Positions 1-5,345 of a DNA stretch of 5,561 nucleotides are shown here, piece by piece. Within the stretch, counting starts at the first letter, position 1. Each line of letters starts with the position of its first letter. Made by a program: the position numbers and the translations under genes. This stretch comes from JAMHZE01 sp964424715. Its GTDB lineage: Bacteria; Pseudomonadota; Alphaproteobacteria; Rickettsiales; UBA8987. The DNA lies in contig CAYRJW010000077.1 in the NCBI GenBank assembly GCA_964424715.1, positions 1 to 5,561 on the forward strand. Direction: 5' to 3'. Under the pieces are notes generated by a model, which was not told the origin of the DNA, searched no databases, and saw nothing but the letters and a program-made list of their open reading frames with translations.

Positions 1-1563
1 AAGAAGCTTCAACTGCCCCTTACCTTCGGTCTTTTTATTCTCTTCGATCGATTTTAAAAGATCAGTTTTTGCATCCAGATACCCTATCAGCCTTTCAAGA
101 TTATCTGATAATTTTATATTTCCCCTCTTCCTCACATCCTTCAATGTATAACCGACAGACTCTTCAATATCCCTGCCACTCTGGCGTAATTGCGATTTTG
201 CGGCTTCCTCACCCGCAGTACTTACTTTTCCCATCATAGCAACTATACTATTGTGAAGAGCCTTCTCACCATCAGAAAGGGTATGTCCGGGAAGATATTT
301 ACCAAATTTTTTATCAAGATCATAAAGATCACTTGCCAGATCTCTGGCCAGCTGATCATAAGGGGTTCTGTCCAGCTCCCTGTCATTATTCTTTATCCCG
401 TTTACACGGGCTTCTACATTTTTTCTGATATAGCCGATAACACTCTCATTTATCCCGAACCTTCCGATAGCTTTTGGAAGCTGGATATTAATATACGGAT
501 ATATCGCCGGAACACTTGATTTTTTGAGCTTTTTTGTAATATTCGTAAGCTCTTCTTTGGATTGAACATCCTTTATCAATTCCGCATAATTCACCAGCCT
601 CCTTTCTTCAGGATCAAGCATATTCATCAATTTTAGCGATATGGAAGATATCCGCGCCCCGAACTCAGCCATCTCATTTTCTGTGATTCCTAGCTTATGG
701 GCATTAAAGAATTCATCCTCTATTTTTGCAACATCCAATATCTCAAGCTGATTCAACGCCTTTGGGGAAGATTTATGTAACTTATTAGCTATCGCATAAG
801 GACGCGCCTCATCTTTATCATCCTGATCCACAGCATCCCATACAGATACCTCATGAACCGGATTTTTAGAAAGAGGCCCCATTATATCATCGCCGGTCAG
901 TCCTTTGCCGGTCTTTGCTTTCAGGAACTTACCCAACGCCGCATAATAAAGATCCGTGCCATCATAAAATCTTTCCGTAGCTTTTAGGCCGGCTGCTATC
1001 TCTTTATCTATGGTAAGGTTTGCATTAGGAACATTTTCCTGAAAATCTTTCTGCAAGCCCTTTAATAACCCCTCCATTTTTGGGATAACAGCATCATTAC
1101 TCTTAAATCCGCCGGCAACCCAGCTGGTAAAATCCTTATGGTGTTGCAGTTCCGATATTTTACGCTCCTGTGCATCGGCCTTGCGCGTAAAAGTATTTGT
1201 AGGATGACCGGTCAGAACATAACTGATATAAAAATCGGTGATCGTCTTTAGAAAGATATTTCTTGCAACTTTTTTATCAGGCCATTTTTTTAATATGGCA
1301 TCATATAATTCACCAAAACCATTTTCCTGAGAATTGGAATTATATTCAAAAACCTCTGAAACCGTTTTGAATGAAAGATTCTGCACTACCGTCTTAAGTA
1401 AATTTGTTGCATCATCTTCAACTTGAAAAATATCTGGGAACCTGTCGAGGATATTTTTATAGACAACATCCCCCGATGCGTTCTTCATATATTTTTTTGA
1501 TAGGATGCTTTTTATTGTTCCCAAGGTCAGCTTAATTAAGGTTTGTAAGGTTATTATACGCAT
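1..1563 (-). CDS. Divergent phosphoenolpyruvate-carboxylase-like protein, C-terminus cut by window edge
   Basis: A continuous 521-codon frame reads from ATG at 1563 leftwards and is still open at base 1, so the C-terminal part is missing. Residues 116-122 read VLTGHPT, close to the VLTAHPT motif around the catalytic histidine of phosphoenolpyruvate carboxylase (His here is residue 120). The N-terminal distance to this motif (115 residues) also suits that family. A second block, VSVWDAVDQDDK at 239-250, falls where PEPC usually has a SW-GGDRDGNP segment, but the glycines and the arginine are not kept. The rest is charged, helical-looking and not recognised. No signal peptide or clear membrane segment is visible. 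Known PEPCs make oxaloacetate from PEP and bicarbonate and run to roughly 900 residues; this protein may be a diverged or inactive relative, or an effector-like derivative. The start is uncertain: no Shine-Dalgarno precedes ATG 1563, an in-frame TAA lies just upstream, and an internal ATG (residue 26, at 1486-1488) is an alternative. The frame is certain; the family assignment is moderate. Confidence 0.5.
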   Translation of the reverse strand, partial: MRIITLQTLIKLTLGTIKSILSKKYMKNASGDVVYKNILDRFPDIFQVEDDATNLLKTVVQNLSFKTVSEVFEYNSNSQENGFGELYDAILKKWPDKKVARNIFLKTITDFYISYVLTGHPTNTFTRKADAQERKISELQHHKDFTSWVAGGFKSNDAVIPKMEGLLKGLQKDFQENVPNANLTIDKEIAAGLKATERFYDGTDLYYAALGKFLKAKTGKGLTGDDIMGPLSKNPVHEVSVWDAVDQDDKDEARPYAIANKLHKSSPKALNQLEILDVAKIEDEFFNAHKLGITENEMAEFGARISSISLKLMNMLDPEERRLVNYAELIKDVQSKEELTNITKKLKKSSVPAIYPYINIQLPKAIGRFGINESVIGYIRKNVEARVNGIKNNDRELDRTPYDQLARDLASDLYDLDKKFGKYLPGHTLSDGEKALHNSIVAMMGKVSTAGEEAAKSQLRQSGRDIEESVGYTLKDVRKRGNIKLSDNLERLIGYLDAKTDLLKSIEENKKTEGKGQLKLL

Positions 1564-1583
1564 GAAAGGTTAAAAAATGGTTA

Positions 1584-1612
1584 ATCAAATGGATTTATTT
1601 TTACCAGGTCAA
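1584..1612 (-). promoter_or_regulatory. Candidate sigma-70 promoter for the PEPC-like gene
   Basis: On the minus strand TTGACC (1607-1612, five of six matches to the -35 consensus) is followed after 17 bases by TTTGAT (1584-1589, four of six to the -10). Transcription would start near 1577, giving a very short leader before ATG 1563. A perfect TATAAT also occurs at 1553-1558 just inside the frame but lacks a good -35. If that were the true -10, translation would have to begin at the internal ATG at 1488. Inferred from sequence match only. Confidence 0.35.
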
Positions 1613-1640
1613 CCCCAAAGCGAATATTGCTATATATCAA

Positions 1641-2582
1641 CTAGTTATCAAACAACACCGAAACTGATGTTTCGTCACTGATGCTCTTTATTGCTGCGGC
1701 TATAAGCGGCGCTATCGAAACAACCCTTATTTTTTTCTCTTTCGCGGCAACCTCTGTAAGGGCTATCGTATCAGTTATTGAAAGCGAATCTATCGCTGAA
1801 GCGCTGATACGCTCTACTGCTTTGCCGGAGAGTACACCGTGCGTGATATAGGCCGAAACCGACTTCGCACCTTTATCTTTTATGGCTTTTGCAGCGTTAC
1901 ACAGGGTTCCCGCGGAATCCACTATATCATCGCAGATTATGCAATCCTTACCGGCCACATCACCGATTATGTTCATAACCTCCGAAACACCTGCTTTTTC
2001 GCGGCGTTTATCCACTATGGCAAGGTCGGCGTTATCAAGCTTTTTTGCCAGTGAACGTGCACGCGCCACACCGCCAACATCCGGAGATACAACAACTATA
2101 TTATTGGGATCTTTGTAGCGTGATTTAATATCACGAACCAACACCGGCTCGGCATACAGATTATCCAGCGGAATATCAAAGAAACCCTGTATCTGCCCAG
2201 CGTGCAGATCAACCGTAAGCACCCTGTTCGCACCCGCAGAAGTAATGATATTCGCCATTAATTTGGCCGTGATAGGCGTCCTTGGCCCCGGCTTCCTATC
2301 CTGTCTTGCATAACCAAAATAAGGAATAACAGCCGTAACCCTGCGTGCAGAGGCGCGTTTCAGCGCATCAAGGCAGATAAGCAGCTCCATGATATTATCA
2401 TTGGTCGGGTAAGAAGTAGATTGTATCAGGAACACATCCTCGCCCCTCACATTCTCCTGCACTTCAACCCACACTTCATCATCGGCAAAGCGCGTAACTT
2501 CGGCCTTCATGAGGGTTGTGCCAAGATTTTTGGCTATTTCCTGGGCAAGTTTAGGGTTACTATTTCCGGAGATCAGTTTCAT
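1641..2582 (-). CDS. prs: Ribose-phosphate pyrophosphokinase (PRPP synthetase)
   Basis: Cytosolic enzyme that transfers pyrophosphate from ATP to ribose 5-phosphate to make PRPP, the precursor for purine, pyrimidine, NAD, histidine and tryptophan synthesis. At 313 residues it is full length (bacterial class I enzymes are about 315). Signature elements are all present: ATP-site segment YARQDRK at 91-97, metal/ATP region VDLHAGQIQGFFD at 124-136 with His127, catalytic flexible-loop DKRRE at 191-195 (Lys192, Arg194), and the ribose-phosphate/PRPP-binding loop DDIVDSAGT at 218-226. The opening MKLISGNSNPKLA is the usual family N-terminus, so ATG 2582 is the right start even though the Shine-Dalgarno is weak (GGGA about 10 bases upstream). 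It lies 65 bases downstream of the FTR1 gene in the same direction but probably has its own promoter in that gap. It ends in TAG. Confidence 0.97.
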   Translation of the reverse strand: MKLISGNSNPKLAQEIAKNLGTTLMKAEVTRFADDEVWVEVQENVRGEDVFLIQSTSYPTNDNIMELLICLDALKRASARRVTAVIPYFGYARQDRKPGPRTPITAKLMANIITSAGANRVLTVDLHAGQIQGFFDIPLDNLYAEPVLVRDIKSRYKDPNNIVVVSPDVGGVARARSLAKKLDNADLAIVDKRREKAGVSEVMNIIGDVAGKDCIICDDIVDSAGTLCNAAKAIKDKGAKSVSAYITHGVLSGKAVERISASAIDSLSITDTIALTEVAAKEKKIRVVSIAPLIAAAIKSISDETSVSVLFDN

Positions 2583-2593
2583 AAGAAGATATT

Positions 2594-2610
2594 CCCAAAT
2601 TTTTGTTGGG
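2594..2610 (-). other. Small inverted repeat in the prs leader
   Basis: CCCAA and TTGGG arms enclose a seven-base A/T-rich loop 12 bases upstream of the prs start. The stem is only five base pairs and overlaps the weak GGGA ribosome-binding region, so it could modulate translation slightly. It has no T-tract and is too weak to call a terminator. Confidence 0.25.
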
Positions 2611-2613
2611 TTA

Positions 2614-2641
2614 AAACTACCTATAAAACTTTAAATGTCAA
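2614..2641 (-). promoter_or_regulatory. Candidate prs promoter
   Basis: A perfect -35 hexamer TTGACA (2636-2641, minus strand) lies in the gap between FTR1 and prs. The -10 is poor: TAGTTT at 2614-2619 with a 16-base spacer. Transcription would start about 25 bases before the prs ATG. This would let prs be expressed independently of the iron-controlled FTR1 promoter, as expected for an essential gene. Read-through from FTR1 is also possible because no terminator is visible in the gap. Confidence 0.35.
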
Positions 2642-2647
2642 AACTAA

Positions 2648-3415
2648 TTAAGCTTTAATTTTCCTGCTGTTGATATAGCCCTGAATTAAGAACCAAACCG
2701 GTATCAGTATCATGCCATATGTCATCATCCAGCTGAAGAAGCCGTGTTTTACTATATCTTCGGTAACTTCGGCCCAGTAATGGTTATCGACGAACGGCAG
2801 AACCTTCGCCTCGCCCAGTTCATGAATTCCATAAAGAAAAAGGTGGATAGTGAACATGAACAGGAAAACCGCAGTGACCTTCATGAATTTACCAAGATTT
2901 ATAAGATGGCTGTAGCGTATCCAGGTGAACCCCAGCGCCGCAGCACCCACAGTACCTATTATCCCACCTATTATCATTGGCTGCGCGTTATCAGGATATT
3001 TGAACGATATCACATTCAGCAGCAGCGCTATCTCGGCACCTTCACGGGCGACCATGATAACTACAAAGGCAAACATTGCCATATACCGCCACAGTCCTTG
3101 TTTTTCATGGGCCATATCTATTTTGCTTCTTATATTAGAGCTGAAATGTCTTGCGTTCTTTGCCACATAATAAGTAAGCGATGCCACCAGAACCGCTGCA
3201 GAGATAGCCATTACCCCCTCAAACAACGCCTTTTTGTGATAACGGTGAATAATATCCGCGATAAAAAAACTCCCCACCACCGCAAAAGCCAACCCACCCC
3301 ACACCGCCGGCAACAAATTCTTCCTGTCGGTCTTTATAAGATACCCCACAATTATAGAAATAATAAGGAACGCCTCCATCCCCTCCCGAAAACAAACTAA
3401 CGCGGTCTCAAACAT
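2648..3415 (-). CDS. FTR1/EfeU-family high-affinity iron permease
   Basis: Inner-membrane iron transporter of the FTR1/EfeU family (255 residues, about seven hydrophobic segments). Both family iron-binding motifs of the REXXE type are present: REGME at residues 10-14 in the first membrane segment and REGAE at 124-128 in the fourth. The GIHELGEAKVLP stretch near 197-208 is also typical of the family. A clear ribosome binding site AGGAG (3421-3425) precedes the ATG at 3415 with five bases between. The usual partners of the E. coli-type system (EfeO, EfeB) or a multicopper oxidase are not in this window, so the permease is an orphan here. A Fur-type operator sits inside the predicted promoter immediately upstream, so repression by iron is likely. 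The gene lies between the lysozyme and prs, all in one direction, but its own promoter argues for a separate transcription unit. The substrate (ferrous or ferric iron) cannot be decided from sequence. Confidence 0.93.
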   Translation of the reverse strand: MFETALVCFREGMEAFLIISIIVGYLIKTDRKNLLPAVWGGLAFAVVGSFFIADIIHRYHKKALFEGVMAISAAVLVASLTYYVAKNARHFSSNIRSKIDMAHEKQGLWRYMAMFAFVVIMVAREGAEIALLLNVISFKYPDNAQPMIIGGIIGTVGAAALGFTWIRYSHLINLGKFMKVTAVFLFMFTIHLFLYGIHELGEAKVLPFVDNHYWAEVTEDIVKHGFFSWMMTYGMILIPVWFLIQGYINSRKIKA

Positions 3416-3420
3416 TTTTT

Positions 3421-3425
3421 CTCCT
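3421..3425 (-). promoter_or_regulatory. Ribosome binding site of the FTR1 permease
   Basis: AGGAG on the minus strand, five bases (all A) before the ATG at 3415. It is one of the few strong Shine-Dalgarno sequences in the window and fixes the start. Confidence 0.8.
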
Positions 3426-3448
3426 GAAATTTATTTAGGCCGCACCGT

Positions 3449-3478
3449 AACATAGCTGATAATGATTATCAATAGCAA
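3449..3478 (-). promoter_or_regulatory. Candidate promoter of the FTR1 permease, overlapping the Fur box
   Basis: TTGCTA (3473-3478, four of six to -35) and TATGTT (3449-3454, four of six to -10) are separated by 18 bases, and the Fur palindrome fills most of the spacer. This is the classic layout for Fur repression by blocking RNA polymerase. The -35 lies only four bases beyond the lysozyme stop codon. The hexamers alone are weak; the operator position makes the call plausible. Confidence 0.5.
3457..3471. promoter_or_regulatory. Fur box (7-1-7 palindrome)
   Basis: TGATAATGATTATCA is a perfect 7-1-7 inverted repeat (TGATAAT, one base, ATTATCA). It matches the core of the canonical Fur operator; extended to 19 bases it agrees with GATAATGATAATCATTATC at 16 positions. 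It lies 41 bases upstream of the start codon of an iron permease, the expected context. By established knowledge iron-loaded Fur would repress here. Some alphaproteobacteria use RirA or Irr instead, but this motif is of the Fur/Mur type. Confidence 0.85.
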
Positions 3479-3482
3479 AATT

Positions 3483-3956
3483 CTAACTAAGGTAAATCTC
3501 CGCTTCCGCCCTTCTTCGCGCCACCAACCCTGATAGCTTCCTGCCACTTGCATATATCCATTTTAAAAATTCACAGGCCGCCAATTCATGTTCCAGCCGA
3601 TTAACTTTGCTGCGCAGGGTAGAACGCTGCAATGCTCCCGCCCCTAAATTGTATGTGAACGATACCAGCGCATCGAACTGGTTCTGGTTAATGGGGGCGG
3701 TTATTAATTTTTTTACTGCCAATTCAAACCGTATCAGGTCATTACGTAAAATTTCTTCAGCCTGAAGTCTGGTAATTGGATACTGAAAACTAGAAACTGG
3801 AATTTTTTCTTTTCCAGCTTCCAGTTTCCGGATTCCAGTTTCCTCTACAACATGTCCGTAACCTATCGTTAAATATTTCGCCGGACAAAGATATGGCACC
3901 GCCGAAAACCCCTCGAAGGTTTTTATTAAATTTATTCCGTTCAATGATGTACGCAT
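3483..3956 (-). CDS. Phage-type GH24 lysozyme (endolysin), probable GTA lysis partner
   Basis: Muramidase of glycoside hydrolase family 24, cleaving the MurNAc-GlcNAc bond of peptidoglycan. The catalytic triad spacing of T4 lysozyme (Glu11, Asp20, Thr26) is matched by Glu15, Cys24 and Thr30. Cys in place of Asp is common in GH24 endolysins. The motifs KTFEGF (12-17), TIGYGH (30-35), FDALVSFTYNLGAG (94-107) and GLVARRRAEAEIYL (143-156) cover the whole domain, so it is complete at 157 residues. There is no signal peptide or SAR-type membrane segment, so export should need a holin, and the gene upstream encodes one. Between GYGHVV and PITRLQAEEIL the protein is about 14-18 residues longer than usual; this stretch (about residues 40-59) is encoded by a palindromic repeat at 3781-3843. 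The likely ribosome binding site, GAGGGGAG, is part of another repeat at 3966-4001. GTA-type rather than prophage identity is inferred from the holin. Confidence 0.92.
   Translation of the reverse strand: MRTSLNGINLIKTFEGFSAVPYLCPAKYLTIGYGHVVEETGIRKLEAGKEKIPVSSFQYPITRLQAEEILRNDLIRFELAVKKLITAPINQNQFDALVSFTYNLGAGALQRSTLRSKVNRLEHELAACEFLKWIYASGRKLSGLVARRRAEAEIYLS
3781..3843. repeat. Palindromic repeat element inserted in frame in the lysozyme gene
   Basis: The left arm 3781-3802 is largely complementary to 3812-3833 (about 17 of 22 positions, several mismatches being T/C differences that would still pair as G-U in one RNA orientation). A nine-base T-rich loop separates the arms. The unit TTCCAGTTTCC occurs at 3819-3829 and again at 3833-3843, and TTCCAG three times. 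The element translates without a stop as roughly residues 39-59 of the lysozyme (TGIRKLEAGKEKIPVSSFQY, residues 40-59), in a loop where the family normally has a short linker. It resembles in behaviour the Rickettsia palindromic elements known to insert in frame within genes, but I cannot assign it to a named family. Confidence 0.65.
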
Positions 3957-3965
3957 ATTTACACT

Positions 3966-4001
3966 CCCCTCACCCTACCCTCTCCCGCAAGGGGAGAAGG
4001 G
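3966..4001. repeat. Short G/C-rich intergenic repeat with hairpin
   Basis: The stretch holds a hairpin: CCCTCTCCC (3978-3986) pairs with GGGGAGAAGGG (3991-4001) with a single bulge and a GCAA loop, next to a tract reading CCCCTCACCCTA. This type of sequence is a familiar dispersed intergenic repeat in many bacterial genomes. It fills most of the 53-base gap between the holin stop and the lysozyme start. On the minus strand its end reads GAGGGGAG six to eleven bases before the lysozyme ATG and so doubles as the probable ribosome binding site. No T-tract follows on the minus strand, so it is not a good terminator. Confidence 0.6.
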
Positions 4002-4009
4002 AATTTTAA

Positions 4010-4459
4010 TTATTTCATCCTCTTACTCATCGCCCGGTTACCAAAGTAAAACGATATTATCCCCGCGAATATCGCCGCATCTTCCTCCGTCCACAGCGTC
4101 TGGTAAATAACCACGAACGGCGCGCTCTCCATATCCGGCAGTGCATTAAAAAGCAAAAATTTCAACCCGCAATAAAGAAAGAAGAACCCCAGCGCAATCA
4201 CCGGCCTCACCACCGAGTTAAGCTTATCGGTAGACTGGTTACCGCTATAGAATGTTTTATAAAGCCCCTCACTCTCCCGCGCGGTGGCGTTCAGATTTAT
4301 CGCCTCCATCTTCTCAAAATGCCCAAGCCGCTGCTGCTCCATCTGCAACCTTAATATTTCCAGCTCATGAATTTTATCCCTCCTGTCCTGAAAATTGCGA
4401 AAGAACTCCGGTATGATGGAACCGATAAAGCCGAGAAAAGAACCAAGTAATGTAAGCAT
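4010..4459 (-). CDS. Three-transmembrane holin, gene-transfer-agent type
   Basis: Small membrane protein of 149 residues. The first hydrophobic segment is at about 2-20 (LTLLGSFLGFIGSIIPEFF). A long charged helix at about 22-58, rich in Glu, Gln and Arg and probably coiled coil, follows. The second segment is at about 83-105 (VVRPVIALGFFFLYCGLK) and the third at about 127-142 (AAIFAGIISFYFGNRAM), with a basic tail. The order, the long helix after the first segment, the RP before the second and the FYFG-R end all resemble the family described as 'holin of 3TMs, for gene-transfer release', known from Rhodobacter capsulatus GTA. It would form pores that let the adjacent GH24 lysozyme, 53 bases downstream, reach the periplasm. 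A good ribosome binding site, AGGAG at 4469-4473, lies nine bases before ATG 4459. Family recognition is from memory of the pattern, not from a search. Confidence 0.75.
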   Translation of the reverse strand: MLTLLGSFLGFIGSIIPEFFRNFQDRRDKIHELEILRLQMEQQRLGHFEKMEAINLNATARESEGLYKTFYSGNQSTDKLNSVVRPVIALGFFFLYCGLKFLLFNALPDMESAPFVVIYQTLWTEEDAAIFAGIISFYFGNRAMSKRMK

Positions 4460-4468
4460 AAAATAACT

Positions 4469-4473
4469 CTCCT
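4469..4473 (-). promoter_or_regulatory. Ribosome binding site of the holin
   Basis: AGGAG on the minus strand (within AGGAGAG), nine bases before the holin ATG at 4459. It supports the start chosen and shows the lysis genes carry stronger translation signals than ccmA or prs. Confidence 0.7.
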
Positions 4474-4484
4474 ACCTATTTGCC

Positions 4485-4574
4485 GTCATTGCGAGCGACC
4501 ATCGGAAGCGCGGCAATCCATCAGGTATCCCGGACAGATGGATTGCCGCGTCGGCGATGCCTCCTCGCAATGAC
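4485..4574. repeat. About 90-base dispersed palindromic repeat (GTCATTGCGAG...CTCGCAATGAC)
   Basis: Perfect 11-base terminal inverted repeats, GTCATTGCGAG (4485-4495) and CTCGCAATGAC (4564-4574), enclose a second perfect 14-base pair, CGCGGCAATCCATC (4509-4522) and GATGGATTGCCGCG (4537-4550), around a 14-base loop. The whole can fold as one long hairpin with an internal loop. I recognise this as a widespread dispersed intergenic repeat seen in many bacteria, including Rickettsiales-like alphaproteobacteria; its small size and lack of a gene suggest a non-autonomous MITE-like element. It occupies most of the 143-base gap between ccmA and the holin. No obvious target-site duplication is visible. 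Confidence 0.85.
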
Positions 4575-4602
4575 AATGTTTTTATTATTTTATTATGGGT
4601 TT

Positions 4603-5247
4603 TTATAGCCCGGAAGGGGTCTGCGAAGAAAAATCAGTTAACTGTAACTCCATCCCAAACGGCAGGTTAACCTCCTGATGGCACGACATTATTATCTTTC
4701 CGCCCTGGTCGCAGAATGAAGCTACCATTTTTAAGGTAATATCTGTCATCTCCGAATCCAGATTGGAAAATGGCTCGTCCAATATCCATAATTTCGATTT
4801 CGTCAGCATCAGTCGTGATAACGCCACCCTCCTCCGCCAGCCTTCGGAGAGGTGTTTGCATTGGGTGTTCAGATATTTTCCCAGATTAAAGAATTTTATC
4901 ACTGCCTCGGTAATATCCTCGCCCCCGGCGATCGATGCCCAGAATTTTATATTTTCCATAACGGTAAGGTCAGGCTCCAGCGCGTTCTTATGGCCTACGA
5001 ATTGCATCGAGGCGAAGTAACGGCGGTTATCTTCGGATATCTCATATATATCGCCATCCACGCCATCGAATATAAAACCCTGTTTAGGTAGCAATACACC
5101 GGCCAGTATCTTCAGCAGAGTTGTCTTTCCGCAGCCATTGGGACCTTTTATTATCAGCAGGCAGCCTTCTTCCATACTGAAGCCAACATTCTGAAATAGA
5201 ACATTTCCCGCGATTTCGTGTGTGATATTTTGGAAACTTAGAACCAT
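4603..5247 (-). CDS. ccmA: Heme exporter ATP-binding protein CcmA
   Basis: ATPase of the CcmABCD complex, which frees holo-CcmE so that heme can be attached to c-type cytochromes in the periplasm. The protein is a single ABC domain of 214 residues, the usual CcmA length (about 200-215). Walker A GPNGCGKT is at 35-42, the signature LSEGWRRRVALSRL at 133-146 (this W/Q-RRR form is typical of CcmA), Walker B LWILDEP at 153-159, D-loop SNLD at 161-164, and the switch histidine is His190 (SCHQ). The FVGHKNALEPDLTVMENIKFW region (83-103) also follows the CcmA pattern. The partner ccmB is not next to it; the genes downstream are the lysis pair. It diverges from acnA across 98 bases. No Shine-Dalgarno is seen before ATG 5247; instead a TTAGTGA-type tandem repeat adjoins the start. 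An in-frame stop at 5266-5268 rules out a much longer N-terminus. Confidence 0.93.
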   Translation of the reverse strand: MVLSFQNITHEIAGNVLFQNVGFSMEEGCLLIIKGPNGCGKTTLLKILAGVLLPKQGFIFDGVDGDIYEISEDNRRYFASMQFVGHKNALEPDLTVMENIKFWASIAGGEDITEAVIKFFNLGKYLNTQCKHLSEGWRRRVALSRLMLTKSKLWILDEPFSNLDSEMTDITLKMVASFCDQGGKIIMSCHQEVNLPFGMELQLTDFSSQTPSGL

Positions 5248-5286
5248 TAGTTTAGTGATTAGTGGTTAGTGATCAGAGGTTAGGTT
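5247..5286. repeat. Tandem heptamer repeat (TTAGTGR) abutting the ccmA start
   Basis: Successive seven-base units read ttagtga (5252-5258), ttagtgg (5259-5265), ttagtga (5266-5272), then degenerate tcagagg (5273-5279) and ttaggtt (5280-5286). A partial unit ttagt at 5247-5251 includes the last base of the ccmA start codon complement. The repeat takes up the position where a ribosome binding site would be expected. Such low-complexity tandem units can change copy number by slippage. Confidence 0.65.
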
Positions 5287-5304
5287 TTTTAATGACCATA
5301 TTTT

Positions 5305-5313
5305 TGTTATCAT
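5305..5313 (+). promoter_or_regulatory. Candidate extended -10 for acnA
   Basis: TGTTATCAT matches the extended -10 pattern TGnTATAAT at all but one position. It lies about 33 bases before the acnA start codon. No convincing -35 is seen 17 bases upstream (a T-run instead), which is acceptable for extended -10 promoters. Inference from sequence only. Confidence 0.35.
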
Positions 5314-5345
5314 CCCGAATAAACCATAACCAACAGAAAACCAAC

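Noticed and set aside
190..519. Plus-strand open frame of 109 codons
   Set aside because: Lies wholly opposite the long minus-strand frame, has no ribosome binding site and gives a low-complexity protein with no recognisable domain.
1569..1585. Direct repeat GGTTAA separated by A-rich bases upstream of the PEPC-like gene
   Set aside because: Six-base repeats in A/T-rich sequence are expected by chance; no operator family recognised.
1839..2118. Two overlapping plus-strand frames opposite prs
   Set aside because: Shadows of the well conserved PRPP synthetase gene.
2744..3400. Plus-strand open frame of 218 codons
   Set aside because: Antisense to the FTR1 permease, which has convincing motifs, ribosome binding site and operator; the antisense product is rich in His, Tyr and Arg and resembles no protein.
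3978..4001. Hairpin as a rho-independent terminator between holin and lysozyme
   Set aside because: On the minus strand no T-tract follows the stem, and a terminator here would separate two genes expected to be co-expressed; better explained as a dispersed repeat.
4667..5091. Small frames on both strands within ccmA
   Set aside because: All overlap the complete CcmA ABC domain in other frames and carry no motifs.
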